From Eubacterium sp. (GTDB lineage: Bacteria; Bacillota; Clostridia; Lachnospirales; Lachnospiraceae): DNA of 51,491 bases. Below are positions 16,275 through 25,851 of the stretch, one piece after another; the first letter of the stretch is position 1; each line of letters starts with the position of its first letter. The notes under the pieces were generated by a model. The model searched no databases, was not told the DNA's origin, and saw only the letters and a program-made list of their open reading frames with translations. The translations under genes and the position numbers were made by a program. The stretch is taken from the NCBI GenBank assembly GCA_022764165.1, contig JALERM010000075.1, positions 1 to 51,491 on the forward strand. The letters are read 5' to 3'.

Positions 16275-17942
16275 TTATTTTCTATACAGCACAAATGCCT
16301 CGTATGGTTTCAATGTAACTTCTTTCTGTTCATAGCTATTGTCCATATTGGAAATGATACATTCTGCCCCAATGAATTCTTCCGGCAGTTCGATGGTTCT
16401 TTCCTGCTCAGTAAAGCTGCAGACTACCAGAAGTTTCTCGTCTTCGCAGGTTCTGGTGTATACGAAAAGTTCTTCGTCTTCCGGAAGAAGCAGTTCATAT
16501 TTTCCATATACAACAACAGGATATTTTTTGCGGAGAGCAATCAGTTTCCGGTAATAGTGGAATACGGAATTCGGATCAGCCACTTCTGCTTTGGCATTGA
16601 TTTCTTTGTAGTTTGGATTTACCTGAATCCATGGAGTACCGGTGGTAAATCCGGCATTTTCAGAATCATCCCACTGTACAGGTGTTCTTGCATTGTCACG
16701 GCTGATGTTGGTAATGCATGGCCAGAATAATTCGTGGGATACGAGTCCGCTCTCACACCATTCTTTGTAGGCATTGATACTTTCAATATCACGGAAATCG
16801 GCAGGCGTCTGGAATGGATAGTTGGTCATACCCAATTCTTCTCCCTGATAGATATAAGGAGTTCCCTGCATCATATGAAGACAGGTAGCCAGCATTTTTG
16901 CGGATGCTTCGCGATATTTGGGGCTGTCATTGCCGAAACGGGATACTGCTCTCGGCTGATCATGGTTGTCCCAGTAAAGGCTGTTCCAGGCAGTGCCATA
17001 CAGTTCGGTCTGCCATTTGGACAGAATGCCTTTCAGGAAAGTAAGTGACACTTTTTCATCTGTCCATTTGCCGTATTTTCCATTGCCGCCCACATGGTCA
17101 AACTGGAATACCATATTTAATTCATGAGTATCTTCTCCTGCATACAGTTTTGCCAGTTCAGGTGTTACTCCGGGAGTTTCACCAACAGTGATCAGGTCAT
17201 ATTTGGAAAGCACTTTTTCATTCATTTCCCGCAGATAGGTATGGATGTTCGGACCATTGACACAGTATGGACCCGGATCTCCGTAGAGATCATGTACTTC
17301 GCCGTCAGGCATTTCTTTTGTTTTAGAAATCATGCTGATAACGTCCATGCGGAAGCCATCGATTCCTTTTTCGCACCACCAGGTCATCATATCGAAAACT
17401 TCTTTGCGAACTGCAGGGTTGTCCCAGTTCAGATCCGGCTGTTTTTTTGAAAACAGGTGCAGATAGTACATGCCTCTCTCTTCATCATACTGCCATGCAG
17501 ATCCGCCAAAGGATCCGCCCCAGTTGTTCGGCGGCTGATTGCCATCTTTTCCCTCTCTCCAGATATAATAGTCATGATAAGGGTTATCTTCTTTTTTGCG
17601 GCTTTCCACAAACCAGCGATGTTCATCGGAGGTATGATTGACTACCAGATCCATGACGATACGGATTCCGCGTTTATGTGCCTCCGCAAGCATTTCATCG
17701 AAATCCTCCATAGTTCCGAACTCTTCCATGATTGCCTGATAATCACTGATATCGTATCCATTGTCATCGTTCGGTGACTGATAGACTGGAGACAGCCAGA
17801 TCACATCGATGCCGAGCTCCTTCAGATAATCCAGACGGCTGGTAATACCTTTCAGATCGCCGATGCCGTCTCCGTTGCTGTCCATAAAACTTCTTGGGTA
17901 AATCTGATAAATGACTGATTCTTTCCACCAGGTGTGTTTCAT
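16275..17942 (-). CDS. malL: GH13 alpha-glucosidase (oligo-1,6-glucosidase type)
   Basis: A 555-residue cytoplasmic GH13 enzyme without signal peptide. Conserved regions are visible in order: DLVVNHTSDEH (region I), GFRMDVISM with the nucleophile Asp (II), VGETPG with the acid/base Glu (III) and WDNHDQPRAVSRFG (IV). VIYQIYPRSFMDSNGDGIGD at the N terminus and a C-terminal beta-sheet domain are typical of oligo-1,6-glucosidase and related enzymes hydrolysing isomaltose, maltose or sucrose-type glucosides. ATG 17942 is preferred over one 9 bases upstream because AGAAAGGA touches the upstream ATG. It is the last gene of the ABC operon and probably acts on the imported oligosaccharide. Confidence 0.9.
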   Translation of the reverse strand: MKHTWWKESVIYQIYPRSFMDSNGDGIGDLKGITSRLDYLKELGIDVIWLSPVYQSPNDDNGYDISDYQAIMEEFGTMEDFDEMLAEAHKRGIRIVMDLVVNHTSDEHRWFVESRKKEDNPYHDYYIWREGKDGNQPPNNWGGSFGGSAWQYDEERGMYYLHLFSKKQPDLNWDNPAVRKEVFDMMTWWCEKGIDGFRMDVISMISKTKEMPDGEVHDLYGDPGPYCVNGPNIHTYLREMNEKVLSKYDLITVGETPGVTPELAKLYAGEDTHELNMVFQFDHVGGNGKYGKWTDEKVSLTFLKGILSKWQTELYGTAWNSLYWDNHDQPRAVSRFGNDSPKYREASAKMLATCLHMMQGTPYIYQGEELGMTNYPFQTPADFRDIESINAYKEWCESGLVSHELFWPCITNISRDNARTPVQWDDSENAGFTTGTPWIQVNPNYKEINAKAEVADPNSVFHYYRKLIALRKKYPVVVYGKYELLLPEDEELFVYTRTCEDEKLLVVCSFTEQERTIELPEEFIGAECIISNMDNSYEQKEVTLKPYEAFVLYRK

Positions 17943-17994
17943 ATTATTCATTCCTTTCTGCTGTTTTCATAAAATCATTATTTGGTGTTATCTA

Positions 17995-18033
17995 AATAAT
18001 GCCGGGATAAAATCTCTTTACCCCGACATCATT
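17995..18033 (-). terminator. Hairpin between permease and glucosidase genes (attenuator-like)
   Basis: AATAATGCCGGGATAAA (17995-18011) can pair with TTTACCCCGACATCATT (18017-18033) with a few wobbles, directly after the permease stop codon. On the minus strand it is followed by an AT-rich stretch but no clean U-run. It may be a partial terminator or mRNA-stabilising element. Confidence 0.5.
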
Positions 18034-18043
18034 ATACACTATT

Positions 18044-18880
18044 TCAGGCTTTTACGGAACCACTTGTTACACCTGCAATGATCCATTTCTGACAGAATAC
18101 ATAAACAATCAGAATTGGAATCAGTACCAGCAGGTAGGATGCAAAGGCCAGATTGTATTCCGTATTGAACTGCCCTTTAAATACATACTGCGCAAGCTGC
18201 AGGGTCTGATATTTTTCATCACTCAGCAATACCAGAGGCATGGAGAAGTCATTCCAGGTCCACATAAAGGAAAGGATTGCTACAGTGGCACTCATAGACT
18301 TCATCAGAGGGAAAATGATTCTGAAGAATGTCTGGAAGGGTGTTGCTCCATCAATGTACGCTGCTTCGTCAATTGCTACCGGAAGGGATTTTACAAATCC
18401 GGTATACAGGAAAGTATTCATCGGCAATCCGAAGATGATGTACAGGAAAGTAATACCATAGATATTATCCATGTTGAATGCTGCTGCCTGCTTTACCAAT
18501 GGAAGCATGATAACATTGAACGGGATGAACATGGCACTTACAAAATAATAATACATCATATTGAAAAACTTATTCTTATCACGGTTTCTTGTGATCGCAT
18601 AAGCAACCATGGAATTGGTGATAATGGTAAATACCAGATTGACTACTGTGATGAAAAATGTGTTCTTAAATTTCTGCGGATAATTTGTCATTCTCCATGC
18701 ATCCGCAAAATTCTGAAACCGAAATACTTTGGGCCACGCAATCACATTCGCCATATCCGAAGGATCACGAATTGCAATCATGACTGCAATATACAAGGGT
18801 CCGAGAATGAACAGGGCTGCCAGAAGAACCAGAAGTATGGTCATAGGCCAGTTATATTTTTCTTTCACTTTTTCTTTCAT
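18044..18880 (-). CDS. Carbohydrate ABC transporter permease (MsmG/GanQ/MalG type)
   Basis: A 278-residue inner-membrane permease with about six transmembrane segments. The cytoplasmic EAA loop EAAYIDGATPFQTFFRIIFP, which docks the ATPase, lies around residue 180. It belongs to the CUT1 sugar importer group and pairs with the permease encoded just upstream. The ATG overlaps the upstream stop codon as TAATG, a sign of tight coupling; AAAGGTGA serves as ribosome binding site. Confidence 0.92.
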   Translation of the reverse strand: MKEKVKEKYNWPMTILLVLLAALFILGPLYIAVMIAIRDPSDMANVIAWPKVFRFQNFADAWRMTNYPQKFKNTFFITVVNLVFTIITNSMVAYAITRNRDKNKFFNMMYYYFVSAMFIPFNVIMLPLVKQAAAFNMDNIYGITFLYIIFGLPMNTFLYTGFVKSLPVAIDEAAYIDGATPFQTFFRIIFPLMKSMSATVAILSFMWTWNDFSMPLVLLSDEKYQTLQLAQYVFKGQFNTEYNLAFASYLLVLIPILIVYVFCQKWIIAGVTSGSVKA

Positions 18881-19764
18881 TAGTTCACCTTTGCCTCCCT
18901 CTTCTCAAGTACTTTCAGCTGGAATATGGAAATTCCGGCGATGATCAGGAACAGGATAACTGCGTTGGCTGACTGGTATGCAAACTGTCCGCCGTCAAAT
19001 CCTCGTTTGTAAATTAATACAGAAATGGATGTGGTGGAGGTACCGGGGCCGCCGCCTGTCATTGCCATAATCTGATCGAAAGCCATCAGGAAGTTTTTCA
19101 CACTCAATACCATATTGATGGTAAAGAACGGTGCGATCAGAGGGAATGTTATTTTCATGAAACGGGTCATTCCCTGAGCCCCATCCAGATCTGCTGCTTC
19201 ATATACATCCTGATCTACTGTCTGAAGTCCGGAGAGATAAATCATGGTATTAAATGCCATGGACTGCCATACAGTAACAAATAAAATACCAAGCCAGGCT
19301 TTTTCTGTTCCCAGAATGTTGGTACTCAGTGTCTCAATACCCAATGCCTGTCCCATCTGAGGAATGACATTACCAAAGATAAAGTTGAATACAAAACCGA
19401 TAATCAGAGTTCCCAGCATATAAGGCAGGAAATAAATCGCTTTGATCGTATTCTTGAATCTGATTTTTGTATTCAGGCCACATGCCAGAGCAAGACTCAG
19501 CACATTGGTGAAAATAGTAGCAAAGATGGCAAATTTAATTGTAAATCCATAAGTCTGTCCCATAGCCGGATCTTTGAAAAACTGAATATAATTTCTTAAT
19601 CCAACCGTATGCCAGACTCCATAACCCTTCCAGTCAGTGAAGCTGTAGAAGATTCCCTGCAGGAATGGAACGGTATGGAACATAAAGAACAGAATAGCAA
19701 ATGGAATTACCATAATATAAAATGCTGGGTTTACAGCCGGTTTTTTTCCATGCTTTTGTTTCAT
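18880..19764 (-). CDS. Carbohydrate ABC transporter permease (MsmF/GanP/MalF type)
   Basis: A 294-residue partner permease with about six transmembrane segments, starting with a hydrophobic segment at residues 13-33. The EAA motif is EAADLDGAQGMTRFMKITFP near residue 195, and GGPGTSTTSISVLIYKRGF is typical of CUT1 permeases. AGGAGG lies before the ATG. It follows the binding-protein gene by 22 bases and precedes the second permease with a one-base overlap. Confidence 0.92.
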   Translation of the reverse strand: MKQKHGKKPAVNPAFYIMVIPFAILFFMFHTVPFLQGIFYSFTDWKGYGVWHTVGLRNYIQFFKDPAMGQTYGFTIKFAIFATIFTNVLSLALACGLNTKIRFKNTIKAIYFLPYMLGTLIIGFVFNFIFGNVIPQMGQALGIETLSTNILGTEKAWLGILFVTVWQSMAFNTMIYLSGLQTVDQDVYEAADLDGAQGMTRFMKITFPLIAPFFTINMVLSVKNFLMAFDQIMAMTGGGPGTSTTSISVLIYKRGFDGGQFAYQSANAVILFLIIAGISIFQLKVLEKREAKVN

Positions 19765-19786
19765 GATCAGTCCTCCTTCAAGGCTA

Positions 19787-21073
19787 TCAGTTGATGTTCA
19801 GTGTATCATAATCCGTATCAATCTTTTTCAGTGTATCAGCAATGTTTGCTGCATCGTCTTTTCCGTTGTTTTTCTCCAGGAAGAAGTTAGACAGATCAGC
19901 AGACAGATCCAGACCGTTTACATAGTAGTGATCCGGGAAGTCTACCACATTACCTGCTTCGATATCTGCTTTAACGCCTGCAACAGTCGGGTCATTCTGT
20001 TCAACACCTTTTACTGCGGAGAAAGCAAACTGTTCATTGGCGTAGGTCTGTGCATTTTCCTGTTTTACCATGAATGCGATAAATTCTTTTGCAGCATCTA
20101 CATCGCCGCAGCTTGTTGTTACACCCAGAAGTACGTCCACACCGGAAGTAACCATGTTTTTGGAAGCATCATCTGTTGCCGGGAATTTGAACTGATCAAC
20201 CTGAACATCCGGATTTGCTTTGCGGATTTCTGTGATTGCCCAGCTTCCGTTCATCATCATGGCTGCTTCACCGGCTGCAAATTTTTTGTTTCCGTCATCA
20301 TAAGAAGTTCCCATGTAGTCATTCTGAGCATATGGAATCAGCTGCAGGTATTTTTCCAGTACTTCTGTATGAGTATCAGCAAATGTTGTTTTTCCTTCTT
20401 TTTTGTCTACATAGAAGTTCTCTGGCTGAAGAACAGGTGCCATAGAGTTCCATGCCGGAAGAATGGTCCATGCATCTTTAAAGGTAAGTTCGAACGGTGT
20501 GATTCCTGCTGCTTTCAGAGTTTCGCACACGTTCAGAAGTTCTGTAAAGGTTGTAGGTACTTCCAGATTATTTTCCTCGAAAATAGTCTTGTTGTAGATA
20601 ATACCTGAAGAGTTGGTTGCGTAAGGTACACCGTATGCTTTTTCTTCCTGATTTGCATTCAGGGCATACAGCATACTCATGTAAGATTCGTTGATATCAC
20701 CCAGGAAGTCTGCATCAGAGATATCAGCCAGAACACCTGCGGACTGAAGTTCTACATAAGTAGCATCTCCACCCATAGCAACCATTTCCGGTAGGTCATC
20801 CTTGGTCATTCTTGTTTTTAATACAGTTCCTGCATCTGCCGGCTGTGTTAACTGCACTTCAATCTTATCCTGAGATCCATTAAATGCATCCACCAGTTTC
20901 TGCAACGTATCTTTGTTTTCTGCTTTTGTGCTGAGAAGTTCCAGCTGCACCTTTCCATCACTGCTCTTTTTCACCTCTGCGGAGCTTTCTGAACTTCCCC
21001 CGCTGCAGCCTGCCAGCATACCGATACTCATAGCTGCCACAGTTCCTAATGCTACCACTTTTTTCAACATCAT
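19787..21073 (-). CDS. Sugar ABC transporter substrate-binding lipoprotein
   Basis: A 428-residue family 1 extracellular binding protein. A lipoprotein signal peptide ends in the lipobox LAGC (Cys about 23) followed by a Ser-rich linker; the mature part has the two-lobed pattern (LELLSTKAENKDTLQKLVDAFN ..., NGSWAITEI). It would capture an oligosaccharide at the outer face of the membrane and hand it to the two permeases that follow. AGAAGGAGGA precedes the ATG. As first gene of the transport operon it sits behind a promoter with good -10 but poor -35. Confidence 0.92.
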   Translation of the reverse strand: MMLKKVVALGTVAAMSIGMLAGCSGGSSESSAEVKKSSDGKVQLELLSTKAENKDTLQKLVDAFNGSQDKIEVQLTQPADAGTVLKTRMTKDDLPEMVAMGGDATYVELQSAGVLADISDADFLGDINESYMSMLYALNANQEEKAYGVPYATNSSGIIYNKTIFEENNLEVPTTFTELLNVCETLKAAGITPFELTFKDAWTILPAWNSMAPVLQPENFYVDKKEGKTTFADTHTEVLEKYLQLIPYAQNDYMGTSYDDGNKKFAAGEAAMMMNGSWAITEIRKANPDVQVDQFKFPATDDASKNMVTSGVDVLLGVTTSCGDVDAAKEFIAFMVKQENAQTYANEQFAFSAVKGVEQNDPTVAGVKADIEAGNVVDFPDHYYVNGLDLSADLSNFFLEKNNGKDDAANIADTLKKIDTDYDTLNIN

Positions 21074-21120
21074 ATGTATTCCTCCTTCTTTGAGAGTATC
21101 CTCTCTCTTTCTTAAGTAAC

Positions 21121-21149
21121 ATTATAAAAAAACTGTAAACTTTTCAGTA
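21121..21149 (-). promoter_or_regulatory. Probable activator-dependent promoter of the ABC operon
   Basis: Minus-strand TATAAT (21126-21121) is perfect, but the hexamer 17 bp upstream is TACTGA, a very poor -35. That is what one expects if the AraC-type regulator encoded just upstream activates it. Confidence 0.55.
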
Positions 21150-21191
21150 TAAATAATCTGATATGTCGTATAGGAAATTTTTTACCAAAAA

Positions 21192-21218
21192 AAGGAACCC
21201 TGCGATTCAGGATTCCTT
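21192..21218 (-). terminator. Terminator at the end of the regulator gene
   Basis: An 11-bp stem (21192-21202 with 21208-21218, one G-U on the minus strand) with a 5-nt loop is followed by a U-run on the minus strand. It overlaps the regulator stop codon and separates the sensor operon from the transport operon. Confidence 0.85.
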
Positions 21219-22736
21219 TTTATACTGCTCCGGTGTAACATGATAATGTTTTTTAAAAGTCTGGATAAAATACGAAACGTCATTATATCCCACGCAGGCT
21301 GCCACATCACTGATTTTCAGTTCGCTGGTTTTAAGCATCTGTGCTGCCTTTTTCATACGAAGTTCGATCAGATAGCGTGATAAGGTCTGACCGGTCTCCG
21401 CTTTAAATAACCGGCTCAGATAACTGGGATTCACAAAGTACTTATACATAGCCAGATCATTGACAGAAATATCATAAGGATAATTCCATTCCAGATAATT
21501 CAGTAAATCTGCAATAATAGAGGTTTTCTGCTCTTCCACACCACAGACATCCTGAAAAAGCTGAAACAGATAGACTCTGACTTCCTCAATAGACCGATAA
21601 CTGTATAAATCTGTTTTAAAAGAAAACAGCAAAGATGATTTTGCTTCTGCAATCCTTTGTTTCTGGTTATAAACACGGTTTATAAGATTGATCATCTGCA
21701 CCAGAGACGTATAGAAGGAGTAGACACTGACATTTTCTTTTTTACAGCGATCTAAAAATGTATCAATCATCTGTCTGGATTCTTCAATCTTACCATCGCT
21801 CAGGTAATGCTCCAGCTGACGTTCATCCAGTTCTGAAAACAATTGATGAATTGTCACCTCCGCTTCATACCTGAAAACCTGACGTTCCGGCCTGAGCAGC
21901 CGCTGATTCACTGCATAGACCCCTTCCCGATAGGCAGCTGCGATTTCTTTTGAAGGATTCAAAGATTTATCTCTGAGGTGGCTGACTCCTATATCCAGAT
22001 GATATTTTGTTTTATTCTGACACAGAATGACCTTTTTCTGTAAAATCTGAGTAATAAGATCTTTTCCATGAACCTCACCACTGACAAGCAGAACAAATTC
22101 TGATTTTGGATAAAAATAAGCCGTATGTATGGAGCAATCTTCTTCCTTTCCTTCCAGAATATGAAGAATCTTCTGTATGTTACTGTCTGTCAGTTCTCTT
22201 TCTTTACATTGGGCAACTGCAAGATACCAGGGACAACTGCTCACTTTATCAAAAAATCCCTGCAGAATCTGCTCACCGATCTCGTGTTTTTCCAGAAGAT
22301 ACATAAAGTCCAAATACTGCGCATTTTTTGCTGCAAGCTTTTGTTCGATTCTTTGGGTGACCTTTCTTTTCTCTTCTTCCACACGTCGAATGGAATCCAG
22401 CAGTTCCTCCGGCTTAATTGGTTTCGTCAGATAATACTTAACTCCATATTTAATTGCAGTAGTCGCATAACTGAAATCTGCGTATCCACTCTCGATGATC
22501 ACGCTGGTATCCGGAAACTTCTCATAGATTTCTTTTGCCAGCTCCAGACCGTCCATATCCGGCATTCGGATATCGGTAATCACAATATCCACCGGATTGT
22601 CCTGCATAAGGGCGAGAACTTCTGTTCCTGTTTCAGCCTCTCCACAGATTTCCAGATCAAGATTTAATTCTTTAAGCATCTTAAGCAACACTTTTCGTGC
22701 AAAATATTCATCTTCTGCAACTATGGTTCGAATCAT
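21207..22736 (-). CDS. Two-component response regulator, AraC-type (YesN family)
   Basis: A 509-residue regulator. The N-terminal receiver has acidic E8/D9 and the phosphoacceptor D55 in IVITDIRMPDMDG. A long middle region of about 270 residues carries the variable YesN linker. Two C-terminal HTH motifs of AraC type follow (ISVNDLAMYKYFVNPSYLS and KISDVAACVGYNDVSYFIQ), ending FKKHYHVTPEQYKK. The start overlaps the kinase stop codon by 4 bases (ATGA). It most likely activates the adjacent sugar ABC operon. Confidence 0.93.
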   Translation of the reverse strand: MIRTIVAEDEYFARKVLLKMLKELNLDLEICGEAETGTEVLALMQDNPVDIVITDIRMPDMDGLELAKEIYEKFPDTSVIIESGYADFSYATTAIKYGVKYYLTKPIKPEELLDSIRRVEEEKRKVTQRIEQKLAAKNAQYLDFMYLLEKHEIGEQILQGFFDKVSSCPWYLAVAQCKERELTDSNIQKILHILEGKEEDCSIHTAYFYPKSEFVLLVSGEVHGKDLITQILQKKVILCQNKTKYHLDIGVSHLRDKSLNPSKEIAAAYREGVYAVNQRLLRPERQVFRYEAEVTIHQLFSELDERQLEHYLSDGKIEESRQMIDTFLDRCKKENVSVYSFYTSLVQMINLINRVYNQKQRIAEAKSSLLFSFKTDLYSYRSIEEVRVYLFQLFQDVCGVEEQKTSIIADLLNYLEWNYPYDISVNDLAMYKYFVNPSYLSRLFKAETGQTLSRYLIELRMKKAAQMLKTSELKISDVAACVGYNDVSYFIQTFKKHYHVTPEQYKKES

Positions 22737-24559
22737 TCGTCATTTTCCTCCCCTGGTAAACGGACTGACTCTTCGTCATCTGTTATTTTTCCCGCTTTTA
22801 CTATGACTCTGGTATAGATTCCTGCTTCACTTTCAATGGTCAATCCATAAGCATCGCCAAAGTATTCCTTCAGACGGCTGTTGACATTATGAAGCCCGAT
22901 ACCGCCTGAATCCTCCAACTCATTACCATACTGCAGGGAATCATTTAATTGTTTCAATTTCTCTTTTTCAATCCCTGTACCATTGTCCTCTACTGTCATG
23001 ATAATGTCCTGATTTTCGTCCAGATATCCGCAAATCAGAATGTAGTCCTTCGATTTTCTTTTGGCAAAACCGTACTTGTAGCAATTCTCTACAACAGGCT
23101 GCAGGAGAAACTTCATTGTCTTACATTGAAGCACCTGTTCATCCACATGATTCTCAACTACAAAACGTTCCGGGAATCGAATCATCTGAATGTGCATGTA
23201 ACGCATGGTATGGTCCAGTTCTTCTTTCCACGTAACAATATCATCCCCTTTGATATTATAACGAAACATATCGGACAGATTCGTTGATATTTCTGGTATA
23301 TAGTCCACATTTTCCAGTTTTGCTATAGCTGTGATTGTATTCAGTGCATTATAGAGAAAATGAGGATTAATCTGAAATTGCAGCATTTTCAGCTCAGTAC
23401 GCTTTTGCTGAAGTTTGTACTGGTAGGTCCGGATAATATTGTCATTAATCCGGCGGGCCATGGCATTGTAGCTTTGAATCATTTTTCCCACTTCATCTTT
23501 TTTTTCGACCTCATCATGGCTGAATAAGGGTATTTCCTGCTCTTCATCTGTATTAACAGCTACCCGGCTCATCTCTTCGGAAAGAATTCTCACAGGATAG
23601 CTTACCTGTCTTGAGAATCCATAGCTTCCTAAGACTGTCACAAGAACGACAGCCGCAAATATAAAAAGCAGGACCCACATGTTGCCAAGGATTCTCCCGA
23701 TAAAAAAATTCACAGGGATATATTGTACCAGAGTCCATCCGCCATACCCGTATTTTTGCAGAACGGTAATACATTTTTTTCCATGAACCCGGATAAAGTT
23801 TTCCTGTTGTTCTGTCTGTCTCAGACGAACAAAATCAGTTTCTTTATTCAGTTTATCCTCGCTGCTTGAATCAAAGAGCACCTGATTACGGCTAAGAATC
23901 ATAAAATCACTCGTAAGCCCAATTGTTTCCGTCTGCTTCCATTGACTTTTTAATTTATCATAATCCAGATCAAGGAACATATAACCAATCGGATTCATGC
24001 CATAGACATCCCACATGGGGAAAATCAAAGAAATTACGCGATAGGAAACAAGATTAATACGTTCCTTTCTCGGTTCACAAACATACGGTTTATCATCTTT
24101 TTCCCACTCCATATGAACAGCTATTTTTTTCATACGATCCTGATAGTCGGTCTGATCCTCATCCAGATTTTTATAGATTCTTCCATCAGAAGTCAGTAAT
24201 GTAGCCCTAAGCACATATGGTTCCGTAGTGGCAAGTACATTGAGTTTTTCGTGCATCAGTTCTTCCAGGGAAGCATACATTTGGGGACTGATATCCCGAT
24301 CATTACTTGAAATCAGAGTCCGCAGCCTGTCATCAGAATAATGAAAGAAAAAGAAACTCTCCATACTTTCAAATATATCATTAAGATTCAGTTCCAGCTG
24401 TCCGTTGGACTGTTTCATATGATTGATTTCTGACTGCATATCCTGACGGAAGCTTCTTACAAAGAATATAACAAAGGCAATCAGGGAAACAGCAAATAGA
24501 ATACCATAACTATATAGCATTTTCTTCTGCAGCGGTGTATCGGAAAGCCATTTTTTCAT
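22733..24559 (-). CDS. Sensor histidine kinase, YesM/LytS type
   Basis: A 608-residue membrane kinase. TM1 is at residues 15-35 and an extracellular sensor region of about 240 residues follows. TM2 is near residues 290-312, then a HAMP-like segment (YPVRILSEEMSRVA). The His_kinase motif FQINPHFLYNALNTI is near residue 400, and the ATPase domain carries VEDNGTGIEKEKLKQ and GGIGLHNVNSRL. It phosphorylates the AraC-type regulator encoded downstream and overlaps the lipoprotein gene upstream by 4 bases (ATGA), suggesting matched expression of sensor partner and kinase. Confidence 0.93.
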   Translation of the reverse strand: MKKWLSDTPLQKKMLYSYGILFAVSLIAFVIFFVRSFRQDMQSEINHMKQSNGQLELNLNDIFESMESFFFFHYSDDRLRTLISSNDRDISPQMYASLEELMHEKLNVLATTEPYVLRATLLTSDGRIYKNLDEDQTDYQDRMKKIAVHMEWEKDDKPYVCEPRKERINLVSYRVISLIFPMWDVYGMNPIGYMFLDLDYDKLKSQWKQTETIGLTSDFMILSRNQVLFDSSSEDKLNKETDFVRLRQTEQQENFIRVHGKKCITVLQKYGYGGWTLVQYIPVNFFIGRILGNMWVLLFIFAAVVLVTVLGSYGFSRQVSYPVRILSEEMSRVAVNTDEEQEIPLFSHDEVEKKDEVGKMIQSYNAMARRINDNIIRTYQYKLQQKRTELKMLQFQINPHFLYNALNTITAIAKLENVDYIPEISTNLSDMFRYNIKGDDIVTWKEELDHTMRYMHIQMIRFPERFVVENHVDEQVLQCKTMKFLLQPVVENCYKYGFAKRKSKDYILICGYLDENQDIIMTVEDNGTGIEKEKLKQLNDSLQYGNELEDSGGIGLHNVNSRLKEYFGDAYGLTIESEAGIYTRVIVKAGKITDDEESVRLPGEENDE

Positions 24560-25851
24560 CCTATTTTCTCCTTTACATCGAGAAATATATCTTTATGCCG
24601 CCGAAGACTTTTGGACAATTTGTCAAGGTATTGATCAACTGTGTCTGGATCGGCATCCGGCATCAGATCTGCGATATCAATATCACGGATAATACGGCAT
24701 GGAGTAGGAAGCCAGGTTGCATCCATTTTGAAAAATCCCTTCTCTTTTAACTGCTGTACCACAGGAGCGTAGGAAATCTGCTGATTCACATCTGTGAAAC
24801 CTCCCAGAGTACATTCCTTTTCCAGATACTGATTCAATACTTCCGGTGATGCCAGATATTCCAGAAACTGCCTAGCTTCTTCGGGATGTTCACAATCTTT
24901 TGCTATCCCGATACAACTGTCAAACCAGAAAGTAATATATTGTTCTTTCCCTTCCTCAGCAGGAAACGGAATGAGTTCCAGCTCCATATGAGGATTTTGT
25001 GCCATGATATATTGATATGCCCAGCTTCCCTGCATAAACATAAAAGCTTTCCCTTTGGCGAAACGATTCATTGCCGCATCATAACTGAGGCTGCTGTTCG
25101 CCTCATCTGTATAATGATGAAGTTCCAGCAGCTTATCCATTGCCTTACGGCTGACCGGATTATCGCCAAATGTTGACTCGCCCCGGGCGACTTCTTCAAA
25201 AATATCACCATAGCAGGATGCATCTGTGCACTGTATACTTTCCCAGTTCTGGTGTACCGTCCATCCTTCCTGATCAGCAAAGATAAGTGGAACTTTTCCT
25301 CTCTCCTGTATGATCCGGCAGGTTTCCAGAAGACTTTCATAGGAATCGGGTATCTCCAGATTTTCCTCACGAAATAATGCTTTATTGATATAGATGCCTT
25401 CAAAAGAAAGAGCCAGAGGCATGTGATAAATATGGTCGTTATATGTCAGGTACGGCAGGTATTCCGGTTCAATACGTTTCACAAAATCCATATCATCCAG
25501 GGGGAGCAGGCAGCCGCCGATCAGATACTCCGTCGGTTCGGTACTCTGAAGCCCGCTCAACCCCACCAGATCAGGAAATTCACCCTTTACAGCCATTGTA
25601 CGAAGATCAAATTCCACATCTGAATTCATGATATGAGTAACTTCGATTTTATCCTGTGAACGGTTGAAATCTGAAATAATCTGATCCATGATGGCGTAGA
25701 TTTCTCGCTTTCTGTTAAAAAACTTCAGCTGTACTTTCTCCTGACTGACAGCAGTTTCACTTTCTTTGCATCCTGATAACGTCATACACATGACCGCTAA
25801 AGACAAAACTGCGACAATACGGATTATTTTTCTAATCCCAGTACGGTACAT
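24556..25851 (-). CDS. Binding-protein-like lipoprotein, probable extracellular co-sensor
   Basis: A 431-residue family 1 binding-protein homologue with a lipoprotein signal ending LSGC (Cys about 28). It is the second binding protein of the locus but sits directly upstream of, and overlapping, the histidine kinase rather than permease genes. That suggests a ligand-sensing role feeding the kinase instead of transport. Its fold pattern (MQGSWAYQYI, IGIAKDCEHPEEARQFLEYL) parallels the transport binding protein. GAAGGAGA precedes the ATG, which lies inside the 3' end of the upstream gene (28-bp overlap). Confidence 0.85.
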   Translation of the reverse strand: MYRTGIRKIIRIVAVLSLAVMCMTLSGCKESETAVSQEKVQLKFFNRKREIYAIMDQIISDFNRSQDKIEVTHIMNSDVEFDLRTMAVKGEFPDLVGLSGLQSTEPTEYLIGGCLLPLDDMDFVKRIEPEYLPYLTYNDHIYHMPLALSFEGIYINKALFREENLEIPDSYESLLETCRIIQERGKVPLIFADQEGWTVHQNWESIQCTDASCYGDIFEEVARGESTFGDNPVSRKAMDKLLELHHYTDEANSSLSYDAAMNRFAKGKAFMFMQGSWAYQYIMAQNPHMELELIPFPAEEGKEQYITFWFDSCIGIAKDCEHPEEARQFLEYLASPEVLNQYLEKECTLGGFTDVNQQISYAPVVQQLKEKGFFKMDATWLPTPCRIIRDIDIADLMPDADPDTVDQYLDKLSKSLRRHKDIFLDVKEKIG

